Shown here piece after piece: positions 49,919 through 60,108 of a stretch of 64,000 bases of DNA. This stretch comes from Apiospora phragmitis. Lineage: Eukaryota; Ascomycota; Sordariomycetes; Amphisphaeriales; Apiosporaceae. The position numbers were made by a program, and so were the translations under genes. The notes beneath the pieces are model-generated. The model was not told where the DNA came from. It did no database searches and was given only the letters and a program-made list of their open reading frames with translations. Each line of letters starts with the position of its first letter. Within the stretch, counting starts at the first letter, position 1. Location: contig JAQQWL010000001.1 of assembly GCA_038363925.1 (NCBI GenBank), positions 1,426,001 through 1,490,000 of the forward strand, given 5' to 3'.

Positions 49919-50340
49919 TTTGACCAGTGGTTTCAGTAAAGCCAGAGATGGGCGTGAGAGGTAACGAGCGTTGCGGGGAATCTAGTCTTAATGTGTGAAG
50001 ACAGTGCCGAATCTACGGGTGTTGCGACCGACGTCAAGAGAGCTGGGGGGGGCATGGGGATACTAATATAAGCACTGGTACCTACCAACGGCCGCTGGGT
50101 CCCGCTTCAATGTTCAATCAAATGCTTATCGCCGTCGATAAGATGGCTGGCAGGGGTCTGACTCCACTAAAAATTCAAGCGGGACAGAGCAGAGAGAAAG
50201 TGCAAAGCGCTTTCTTCAGGCGAGGCCAGGATTAATCACTGCCTCAGCAAAAACGGATATTGTATTCTTCGACGTACTTGTTTTTCTAGCCACTCTTTAA
50301 CAATACGCTCTGCTACCGAGTAAAAGAGAGCCTCATCACA
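49919..50340. promoter_or_regulatory. Divergent promoter of the J-protein gene and DBP10
   Basis: Only 422 bases separate the two start codons, so the promoters must overlap or abut. Both products act in nuclear RNA metabolism. A G7 run is present near 50046. No specific regulator site is recognised. Confidence 0.5.
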
Positions 50341-53160
50341 ATGCGTTCAAGGCGCGCCGTTTCTCCGGCCGCGTCCGAGAACGAGGTCGACATTCTCGAT
50401 TCGCTCTACACCGAGGATGGCGGGAGGACCGATGCGCACGATGGTATGGCCTTTGACGCCGAGGATATCTTCGGAGGTGGCGCCAGGGGAGGCCAGGGCT
50501 ACGACGATGATGACGGCGACGAGGCTTTCATAGCTCTAACGCAAGCCGCATCCTTTCGAAAGTCTTCCAACCTGAAGGGCAAATCGGTTAAGAAGGGCGG
50601 GGGTTTCCAGGCAATGGGTAAGCCGACACTCTCCCTCATTCTACTAATACGTCTTGCGTCAAGAGGAGAGGCTGACCGTTCCTAGGCCTGAATGCCAATT
50701 TGCTGCGCGCTATCACCCGCAAAGGTTTCTCCGTACCCACGCCTATTCAACGAAAAGCGATCCCCTTGATTCTCGAGAGGAAAGATCTGGTTGGTATGGC
50801 TAGGACAGGTTCTGGAAAGACTGCTGCTTTCGTCATACCTATGATCGAGCGACTTCGAGCCCATAGCGCCACCATCGGAGCCAGGGGTTTAATCTTGTCG
50901 CCTTCCAGAGAATTGGCCATTCAGACGCTAAAGGTTGTCAAGGAGTTCAGCAAAGGTACCGACCTGAAATGCGTCCTCCTGGTCGGTGGTGACAGTCTGG
51001 AGGAGCAATTCGGCACTATGACTTCGAACCCGGATATCGTCATTGCCACGCCTGGTCGATTCCTCCATCTCAAGGTCGAGATGGGGCTTAGCCTCAGCTC
51101 GATTCAGTACGTGGTATTCGATGAAGCCGACAGACTCTTCGAGATGGGTTTCGCAGCTCAACTCACTGAAATTCTGCACGCTCTCCCCCATCAAGACAAA
51201 GCCTGCTCTTTTCCGCAACGTTGCCGGCATCATTGGTGGAGTTTGCTCGTGCAGGTCTCCAAGACCCCAGTCTCGTCCGATTAGATGCCGAGACCAAGGT
51301 GTCGCCAGATCTCGAAAGCGCCTTTTTCAGCGTGAAAAGTGCCGAAAAAGAAGGAGCACTGCTGCACGTGTTGAATGACCTGATCAAGATGCCTATGGGT
51401 ATGCCCGCGGGAGTTCAGCCAGAATCCGACAGGTTTTCCAAGAAGAGAAAGCGTGTTCCAGACAAGTCACGGGGCAAGGAAAAGCCCACGGAGCACTCCA
51501 CCATCATTTTCGCCGCAACAAAACATCACGTCGAATATCTGGCCACGTTATTGAAGGAAGCTGGGTTTGCCGTATCTTACGTCTACGGTTCTCTTGACCA
51601 AACAGCTCGAATGGAGCAGGTTGAAAACTTCCGCCGAGGACGATCGAACATCCTAGTTGTTACGGATGTTGCAGCACGTGGTATTGATATCCCCATTTTG
51701 GCAAATGTCATCAACTACGATTTCCCTCCTCAACCAAAAGTATTTGTCCACCGAGTCGGTCGTACTGCTCGTGCCGGACAGAGGGGTTGGAGTTACAGTA
51801 TCGTAAGGGACACGGATGTTCCGTATCTGATTGATCTGCAGCTTTTCCTCGCGAAGAAACTGGTGCTAGGCCGGGAGGCAGAGGCACCAAACTATGCCGA
51901 AGACGTTGTCGTTGGGGCGCCCATGCGATCAAAGGTAGAAGCTAATGTAGAGTGGCAGACCAAGCTCTTGGGCGATAACGAGGACTTGGCGAACCTGAAG
52001 CGTGTTTCTGAGAAGGCAGAGAAACTCTACTTGCGGACACGTAACTCTGCGTCAAGCCAGAGTGCCAAACGAGCGCGGGATGTCGTCGCGAGTAAGGGCT
52101 GGACGCAATTGCACCCGGTGTTTGGCGGCGAGACTGGTGATTTGGAACAGGCCCGAGCGGAAATGCTTGCAAAACTTAGTGGCTATAGGCCAACGGAGAC
52201 CATTTTCGAATCGAAAATGATGAATGGCAAGGGTCTTAAGAATGATGCTGCAGACATCATGGCGACCATGAGGAAGAAGATCAAACTGCGGCCTATCGAC
52301 AAGCTAGATAAAACCGATGCGGATGAGGACTCGGAAGTTGGCGATGACGACGAACCCTTTGGTGATGAAGAAGACCAGTTCGTTGACAACGAAGACGACG
52401 AAGTCGTTATTGAGGGCGACTCCGAGGCTGATGACGACAATGGCCTTGAAGTAACCGTTACAAACAACGAGACGGCGAGCAGGAAGTCGAAGAACAAGAA
52501 CGTGACGCCTGCCTCATTCCAAGACCCGGAGGTTTTCATGACATACGAACCGCGTACCTTCAACGCTACCGAGGAGCGCGGCTACGGCGTGCACTCCGGC
52601 GGCAACACGACGTCCTTTGTCGAGTCGGCCCGCGACGCCACCATGGACCTGAACAACGACGAAGGCGGCAAATCGTTCGGCGTGCCCACGCGTTCCAAGA
52701 TGCGCTGGGACCAGAAGTCGCGCAAGTACGTGGCCCGTGAAAACGACGAGGACGGCTCCAAGGGCTCCCGCATGGTCCGCGGCGAGTCCGGCGTCAAGAT
52801 CGCCGCCTCCTTCCAGAGCGGCCGCTTCGACCGTTGGAAGAAGACCCAGCGCATCGGCAAGATGCCGCGCGTCGGCGACTACGAGAAGAACAACGGCGGT
52901 GCTCCTTCCCCATTTGCTTCTACCGGTCCTAGGTATAAGCACAAGATGGAGAAGGCGCCAAGGAGGCCGATAAGTTCCGTGATGATTACCACGAGCGCAA
53001 GAAGCGAGTCGACCAGGCTAAGGAGAAGAGAATCGGCCGCTTCAAGGAGGGCGTCGGTATTAACAGGAACGAGATGAAGAGTACAGAGGATGTGCGCAAG
53101 TCGCGAAAGTTGGCGGAGAGACGACGTGCCAAGAATGCCCGGCCTACTCACAGGAAATAG
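50341..53160 (+). CDS. DBP10: ATP-dependent DEAD-box RNA helicase DBP10 (two apparent frame breaks)
   Basis: DBP10 is a nucleolar DEAD-box helicase needed for 60S ribosomal subunit assembly. Exon 1 is 50341-50617; a 68-nt intron with a CTACTAATAC branch site follows; exon 2 runs 50686-53160. Motifs are in order: Q motif [15 protein letters not shown], motif I ARTGSGKT near residue 131, PSRELA, TPGR, motif II DEAD near 237, SAT (after repair) and motif [15 protein letters not shown] near 447. The DBP10-type C-terminal domain and basic tail end [13 protein letters not shown]. Two breaks interrupt the frame: one C is missing from the C run at 51185-51189, just before [14 protein letters not shown], and one A from the AA at 52960, which otherwise replaces the conserved tail. 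With both restored the length is exactly 918 codons. Because the yeast gene is essential, sequence error is the likeliest cause. Confidence 0.92.
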
Positions 53161-53460
53161 GGGGGCTCTCTGGGGGGGGCACTGTATATAGCTTCAGAAG
53201 CTCAGCATTAGATGGATTTACCAAATCATCAGTTCATTGGTCAAATTTAATACTTGCGCGTAGCAGCAATTTGTGCAGATAATTTTGCATGTCTATAAAA
53301 TTTGTCATTGCTTCAAATGGGTAAAGCTCGCTATGTCCTGCCTAAATCAGTGCAGAACTGTCTAATGCGTTCAAAATATCATATCAATATTGATCAATAC
53401 ATCGTTACTATCGTCGATCATGCAGTCGTCCCATTGGCCGCCTTATGCTATGAGCAATCA
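53161..53460. other. Short convergent 3' region
   Basis: Three hundred bases between the DBP10 stop and the stop of the minus-strand transporter. It should hold both 3' untranslated regions; no other feature is seen. Confidence 0.5.
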
Positions 53461-56400
53461 TCACCAATCGTCCGGCCCAAAATGCGTCCCGTTAGCAACG
53501 CTTTTCAGGGCGCAAGCTTGCCAGTCGCAGCCCTGTTTGTAGACCTCGGTTCCCCACCACGAGAAGCCGTCCATCCAGCCTGGATAGATGAACCCGAAGA
53601 AGACGATGACGATGCCGAAAGCCAGGCCCGAGTCGAGAGCCGCGCTCAGTGTCATGGTGTACTTGGACCACCAGGCGCTGGCGCGATTCTTGATCTGGTA
53701 GTTGAAGACGTAACACACCAAGGCCCAGACGGAGAAGTTGAGACCCGTGGCTGGCGGGATCCAGCTCAGCGACCCGAACAGAACAGGGAGGTTGATCTTA
53801 CGGACTATGCTGTTCTTCTTGCCCCGCCCGTAGAGCCAGAGCGGTATAGGAGCGATGGCTCCGATCAGGAAACCCCATACCAGCGGACGGTACGTCGCAC
53901 CGGGTTCGGAAGAACTTCGCCGGGCCTACCACGCCCCAGAGGATGGAACCGTTGAAGTGGACCCGAGCTATCGGGCAGGTGAAGCCGTTGATTGCGTCGG
54001 GTGTGCAGATGCCGGGAACATTTGCGAACATCCAGTTGAGAACGGCAATCTGGGTGAGCGAGGAGACAATTGTCGCCACCATCTGGACTTTGAAGAGGAT
54101 CTGCGGTGGGATTTTCATATAATGCCCAAGCTTCAGATCTGCGGCGAACTTGATGCCTTGAGCCGAGGAGATGTAACCGTACGTCACGAAGACCATGTTC
54201 GCAACGGGTCGTCCGGGAAAGACAAAGCCTGCGATGAGCTGGCATATCAGGTAAATACTGCTATGCTGGTTCGTGACTGCCATTACTATGCCGATGGGGA
54301 TAAAGAGTATGGAGCATATTCCTAGAGCCAGGAATAGACCATACCAGGGCAAATGAATTGGATAGCTGATAACAGTATTAGCTACTCCGAGAACAGAAGA
54401 GCCTAGCGGCATCAATTGGTTTGAACTTACTATTCAACGACAAAGACCCCGATGGCTGTCATAGTAATCGCAGTCAATAAGTACCAGCTCAGCGGCGCAT
54501 CCTTATACCTCCTCATCAGTCGGTTGTGAACATCCTCTCGGCTCATAAGCGAATCAAAATTCGAACTTGATCGCCTCAGGGTTGGAGACGTCCCATTTCG
54601 CGAGATGGGCGAAAGCCCCGTATCCCCGTCAGATAATGGCTGATAATCGGGCTTGCTTTCTTCTTCTGCTTCTTTCAGCGACCTTTTCCATTGCGTCCAA
54701 ATGTCCTTTCCATGCCAGCAAGCTGTATGCGTCAAAAGCGACGCCAACCCGGCAAATTGCAGCCCATAGCTGAGGACATACGTAATGGGAAGGAACACTC
54801 GGCTGTAGCTCGCATACCCCTCGCTGTCGAATAAAAATTCCGGTGTAAGAATCCGGCTGACGTTATAGATCTTGCCGGTGTTGTCGAAGACCGATGACGA
54901 AAGGATGGGCATGTACGACGAATAGAATGTGTTCGTATAATACGCAATGGGGGCAATTACCCACATCACGATGACCAACCCGCCAACCACGTTCATGGCA
55001 GCCCAAAAAGGGGTCAAAAGGGGCGAGCCAATGTAGGCGATCTGAGCCCAGTCAAAAGTGACCGGGAAAAGGCCCAAGCCGGACACCACACCGAACAAGT
55101 TCGACACGACCACGTTATCCGGCGCAAGCCACGTGATCACATTGAAATAACTCAGTGCGGGTATGAGTAGGCCAGGGAAAAAGTAGAAGAGAAAAGCTCC
55201 GGTCCATATGATATAGAAGAACTTCCAACGACTCATCGTCCAGCCGTTGGCAGGGTTGTTTTCTTCTTTGTGCAGTGTTGTAAACATGGCCGCGGACATA
55301 AGGGTGCCCGGCCATATCATCCCGCTCGGCCGTACGAGAAATCGTCGGGTGAGGCCAGCAAATGCGTAGCCCAGAATCTGGGTCGACAGCGTGAGTAGCA
55401 GCTGGTATAAAATGCTGGCGTCCTGCTTATAGAACTGGGTTTGTTCCACAATGACATCGGTTGCGAAGGCGAAGCCGAAGGAGACGTTACTGCTGACGTA
55501 GACGCAGCTGTGCTCCTTCTCGTTCCAGCTTCCCTGGGCAAGCCAGAGACGAAAGCGCTCTCTACGGCTTCTTTTCTTGAGAAGATCTGAACCCTCGCCA
55601 CCAGGCTGGAGTGCACTGGATGCATCTGTCCTCTCGCCATCCACGAATTCTTCAGTCGGATCAGTCCGCCGTTTCAAGGCGAAGTCCCACAATAACCCAA
55701 GAGGGTGAACAAGAAGCAATGCTATAACCGGAGTAATTGCAACACTGGGGTATCTCAAAGAAAAGAAAAGATTGGTAGAAGATCCGAGAATAGCAAATAA
55801 TGTAGACAGAATCCACATGCGAGGGGTGTTTATGGATAAGGTAGTATTGTCCGTAGGGGAGAACTGAGGCGCGAACCTGGGCATACGGAGAGTTATCAGG
55901 CGGATCCTCGTCGTTTATATCAGCCGCAAAGTCTCCGTCGAAATCATTTTCAATATCGCCCTCGTCGTCGCCATGGAGCGAACTTGAGCTAGACTTCGCG
56001 TCTATAATGGGGCCGCTCGACAGAGATGTTTCTGTGACCCCGAATCGACCTTCGACGCCACCAACAACAGTGGACCCCCCAATCTCCTCTGATATTCTTC
56101 TTCGTCTTGATAGAGACGAAATGCTTTCGCGTGCCAAGCCATTGGGCCGGGTAGTGCTCTTGAGACTTGCGCCGCCGCGAATTGTCGGCTTCGGCTTCGG
56201 TCGAGCGCATGTGTGGTATTTCTGTCAGATCGTCGTCACCGCTGCCAACTGCATCATCTTCAACAGGATTTATAGGCGCGGCGCCGTACGATCCGGTACC
56301 GAAGCCGGGCGACGAACGGATGAGTAGAGGAGCTTTCGACATTGGAACTCGTCGCTCGTCTGCGGTCAGACGAATCACCTCAGTCTCGCAGTGATTGAGG

Positions 56401-56679
56401 GAATCATAGTCGTCGTGGCCTTCGCTACTGTCGCCATGGGGTCCTCGAGGATTTGTAGGAGGGAGGATCTCGTCTAGTTCAGTGCCCGGATGCTCAAGAA
56501 GGACAGTGGAGGGGTCATGGGCTGATGAGGCTATAACGGCGGAAGTCGCATGGTGCGCCGTGGGGCTGGACTGGGAAGATATTGTGGGACTTCTGGGACT
56601 TCTGGGGCGGAGGGGTTCTAACGGGAAGGTATCTGCGCCGGAGTAGTGGAGATGGATGACGGTGACAGCGAATGATCAT
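53461..56679 (-). CDS. OPT-family oligopeptide transporter (about three apparent frame breaks)
   Basis: This is a many-pass oligopeptide transporter of the OPT family, taking up small peptides or related molecules with protons. Features include the entry segment NSPYAQVRASV followed by TTLSINTPRMWILSTLFAIL, the W-x-E-KEH motif, MIWPGTLMSAAMFTTLHKEE, and LGHYMKIPPQ, where most family members read KIPPR. The C-terminus ends CALKSVANGTHFGPDDW. One clear intron is at 54366-54430 (GTAAGT donor). Frame breaks fit one extra base at about 55856 (GGGG), one at about 53908 and one near 56165-56185. The protein-like frame extends upstream of 56342 (the first in-frame ATG) through a hydrophilic Pro/Ser-rich region to about 56665 without a clear start, so the 5' end given, an ATG at 56679 in an adjacent frame, is provisional. 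Specificity (glutathione, siderophore-like or peptide) cannot be told. Confidence 0.82.
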
Positions 56680-57740
56680 GGCTCTTTGCATGAGAATGTG
56701 GCATCAGAGAAAACTGGAAGGAAAAAGCAAGGCACGCCAGACAAGGCTACCGAGGGCGCTTTCCCAAACGTGACGGGAGTAGTAACGCACGAAGGGGGGT
56801 AACAAGGTTGACTCGATGCTCGATGGAGGGAATGAGTCAAGCAAGTGATACGGAATCACAGCCGATCACCCTACACACCCTATGTATGTATGCTATTGTA
56901 TGGTTGTATGGAGGACGCAAAAATACTGGAAGCTAGCCTAGACACAGCAGCTGGTAATACCCTGGTCGTAAGAGCGAGCAGGAGGACACTGTATATCCCC
57001 ACCTTGATGACTGCACATGTGCAGTTTTACTGGTTTGGCACGGCCTAGCGCAACACATAGACGTGTAGAGAGAGCTAAGGAATGGATAGAGGCGGTGATA
57101 GAAGTATTGATGCGAGGATTACAGTAAGTACGCACGCAGCAGTTGTAGCAATATAACTGAAGTGATGCAGGTCATCTGTTTGTAGTCCGAAATTTCTGGT
57201 TCTGGCCTTTAGACGTCAACCAAACCTTATTCTGGCACGGGCTGTCGCGGGCGGCAAAGGCGGCTGTAAGCATGTAAGGCGGCTTCTGAGTCGACACGCT
57301 AATAACCTGGCTAGCGGGCCCTTGGGACGTCCGTCATTGATCAGATTGATAAGATTTGACAGACACTGGCACTTTTTGTGCCACACGATGCATTGAAAGA
57401 TGCCCGAGAGTTCGAACCTCCTTTAGCTAGCTGACATTCCGCCTATCTGCATCTGCAGTGCTCCCGCTTCTGTCGCTCCATACCCCTTGCTGTCATTCCC
57501 ACCCAGTTTGTTCCATTCTGGGCCAAAACCTGCAGGCCGCACTGCAGGTGTCGTCCAATTCGGCCTACGCTGCAGCAGTCCAGTCGGACGTTGATAGGTG
57601 GGGGTGTACTGTAACTTGACCTGCGGGCTTAGACGTCACCGCTATCACACATCGCTGTCCCATCAGTTTGTTGCCGCCGGTTCGGTAGCATATTCATCCA
57701 TACCCTCCTGTGTTTCGTCAGGTTGTTCAGGGTGGCTGCC
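56680..57740. promoter_or_regulatory. Divergent region between the OPT transporter and the cyclo-ligase gene
   Basis: About 1 kb with no supported gene. It should contain the promoters of both flanking genes. A sequence resembling a tRNA T-arm near 57410 has no matching acceptor or anticodon stem. Confidence 0.45.
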
Positions 57741-58563
57741 ATGATGCAGCAGTCGCCGGATATGAACTCGACAGCCTTGAAAACAGCCAAAACGCACCTG
57801 CGGAATCTCATGAAGCAGACGCTTGTCCGCATACCATCCGATTCGGTAACATCTCAAAGTCAGCAGCAACCTATTGGCAGTAAAGCTTCGAGGATCGGCT
57901 AACAGGATATTGTCTAGGCTTGCAAGCCTTCAATCGCTTGGCCAAATCTCAGCCCTATATCAACGCCAAGAATGTTGCAATCTACTTGTCCATGCCCAAT
58001 GGGGAGATTCAGACGGACTTGATTGTGAGGGACGCGTTGTCGTCTGGGAAGCGTGTCTTCGTGCCGTATCTACACAAATCAGGCTTACCAGCCGCGGATG
58101 GCCCCACGAGACTCATGGATATGGTGAGTCTGAGAGATGTGCAAGACTACGAGTCTCTCCAGCGCGACAAGTGGGGAATCCCAAGCGTTGACCTTACGAC
58201 TGTCAATCAGAGGCAGCGAACCGTAGGGGAGCTCGGCGGAGAGCCTTCCGAAGATGCATCCCTTGATCTCATCTTGCTGCCAGGGGTTGCATTCGACACC
58301 GATCCCAGCACGGGAGTGATTCGTAGGCTCGGTCATGGCAAAGGCTTCTATGATTACTTTCTGCATAGATATACTTTGGCAGCTTCGGAACAAGACAGGG
58401 CCCCGGGCGGTCGACCGTCTGTATTGCTGTATGCGCTAGCTCTTAAGAACAATTCCTCCCGCCATCTTCAGAGCACTCGGTTCCAGTGGGCCCGCATGAC
58501 CAGCCCATAGATGGCGTCTTTCTTGGGGATGGCGAGCTCAAACTGTCACCGACCGAGCGATGA
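57741..58563 (+). CDS. FAU1: 5-formyltetrahydrofolate cyclo-ligase (one apparent frame break)
   Basis: The enzyme converts 5-formyltetrahydrofolate to 5,10-methenyltetrahydrofolate using ATP, returning the storage folate to one-carbon metabolism. Exon 1 (57741-57858) begins MMQQSPDMNSTALKTAKTHL; a 59-nt intron with a GTCAGC donor and GCTAAC branch site is inferred; exon 2 starts at 57918. Conserved parts include KNVAIYLSMPNGEIQTD, KRVFVPYLHK, LILLPGVAFD and the nucleotide/folate loop RLGHGKGFYDYFL. One G appears to be missing near 58445-58448; as written the frame stops at 58510 with a non-conserved tail, but restoring it gives EQFLPPSSEH and VPVGPHDQPIDGVFLGDGE to a stop at 58563. The total is then exactly 255 codons. 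The intron donor is not a standard GTNNGT, so its exact position is slightly uncertain. The gene converges on SmE 143 bases away. Confidence 0.88.
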
Positions 58564-58706
58564 GCCTTGATAGGCGGACACAATAGACTACCAACAGCCG
58601 ACAATCATCTGTCATCATATTTTTGCAACGTGGTACCATAGTATGTGATTGCCGCGTCAAACCTGACGCCCATAGAAGTCCCGTACGCCAATTTTCTGGT
58701 TGTCAA

Positions 58707-59125
58707 TCACTGTGCCTCCTGAATCAAGGACACATTGTCGCCTTTCAACAGAATTTGCCCTGCGATTAACGCGTTAGTCGTGTGCTGTTTGATAGAGAGC
58801 TCAACGCTTAGGTCGTGTGTACCTAATGTCCTTCTCTTCTCCTCGGTGTTCGTCTTGGTAATCTGCTTGACCTCCACCGCATCGTCGATAACCAGGTTCA
58901 TGAACTCGTCGAAACCCTAGGAAGCAAATAGCTCAGTTAGTCGCCGTAATTCGCACCAGCTTATTGTGGCTATATGTAACGTACCCGGATTTTTCCCTCA
59001 ATTCTGATGGCCAGTTGTTCGTACAGCCAAATCTTGACCGTGGCATGTGACTGGAGGAGCTTGAAGATGAAGTTGATGGGCGGCAGGAGAACCTTGCGCC
59101 CACCACCACCACCGCGGCCAGTCAT
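58707..59125 (-). CDS. SME1: Small nuclear ribonucleoprotein SmE
   Basis: SmE is one of the seven Sm proteins forming the ring on U1, U2, U4 and U5 snRNAs. Three exons (58985-59125, 58823-58916, 58707-58759) encode 95 residues. The start is chosen at MTGRGGGGGRKVLLPPINFI because this gives the normal family length; upstream in-frame sequence is not conserved. The Sm1 motif is seen in VKIWLYEQLAIRIEGKIRGF and DEFMNLVIDDAVE, and the Sm2 motif in GQILLKGDNVSLIQEAQ at the C-terminus. A Gly-rich patch near the N-terminus (GRGGGGGR) is encoded by an ACC/GGT repeat. Introns are 68 and 63 nt with GTACGT and GTACAC donors. No frame break is needed. It is divergent from MTR10. Confidence 0.95.
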
Positions 59126-60108
59126 TGCGAAATGGAGTTTCTTGCCGTAGCTACTCTGTCGGGGAAGAGATTGCGAAGCTGTGAAGGTCTGGCCGGAGTA
59201 TCGGTTGTCGGTGAGGAAGGTGGTCAGTCGCGTGGACGGATACAGTGGCTCGCGTTTAGAGGTTGCTCGAATAGACAAGGCTGACAACACCTAAAAATTA
59301 ATAAGAGGCGGCTTGGGACAGCAGCTCTGTCTTTGCTGGCGTCCGTCCCGCTGCTGGCTGCCCATATTTGTGGAGCTTCTTGGATGGTGCTGCCCAGAAC
59401 TGCCTCAGGATTGGCCGCCCCTCTCCTCTTTGATGTTCCCTTTCACTCACTCCATATTCATTGGATTGGCATTGATGTCAATTGATTAGCACTGCGGTCA
59501 GAGTCTACTTTACCTACCTACCTAATTGAGCGCAGCCTTTGTCTTATGCTTTTTTATAAGGAAAAAGACTCATCTAGGAATGAGCAATTAGTCCGTGTAA
59601 TTGCATAAGCTCTTTCGCCCTGTAGCCACGTTTGGGGGTTGTTCAAATGGGTAGCGCATGAGTGTTCGGGCGGTGTTGGGAGGGGAGTTGGGGAGTTAAA
59701 GCTTGCCAATCTTGCCTGCCCCACCGTGGAATTATTGCGTAGCAACCTGATGTTCAGGGACAATGATCAATGAAAACATCTCTCTTCTTTCCTGGGAGAA
59801 TCTCCATCTAGGCAGCAGAAACATAATCTTTGATACAGGCCTTTCTCACCCGGCGCATTCACTCTTCTTCACCACCACAACGCCAGCACGTATATCTCTT
59901 ATTCCCCCGACGCCTTAATTCCACTGAGCACTTTCTCGGAGCCATCGCGCAACGTGGGGAAAGTTATCGATAAGCAGCCACTTGCTTCTGACTCTGAATC
60001 ATACGCTACCTTCTTTGTTCGACCACGACCCGGCCAGTCTTGTCTTTTCCAGCAAGTTACCCGTCCGGAAAGCCATCGCTGCTCCCATACAACCATACAA
60101 CGCCCATC
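59126..60108. promoter_or_regulatory. Divergent promoter of SmE and MTR10
   Basis: About 980 bases separate the two start codons. A TACCTACCTACC repeat is present near 59510-59522, a type of run common in Sordariomycete intergenic DNA. No further gene is supported. Confidence 0.45.

Noticed and set aside
57400..57425. GAGTTCGAACCTC resembling a tRNA T-arm on either strand
   Set aside because: The stem has mismatches and the rest of a tRNA cannot be built around it.
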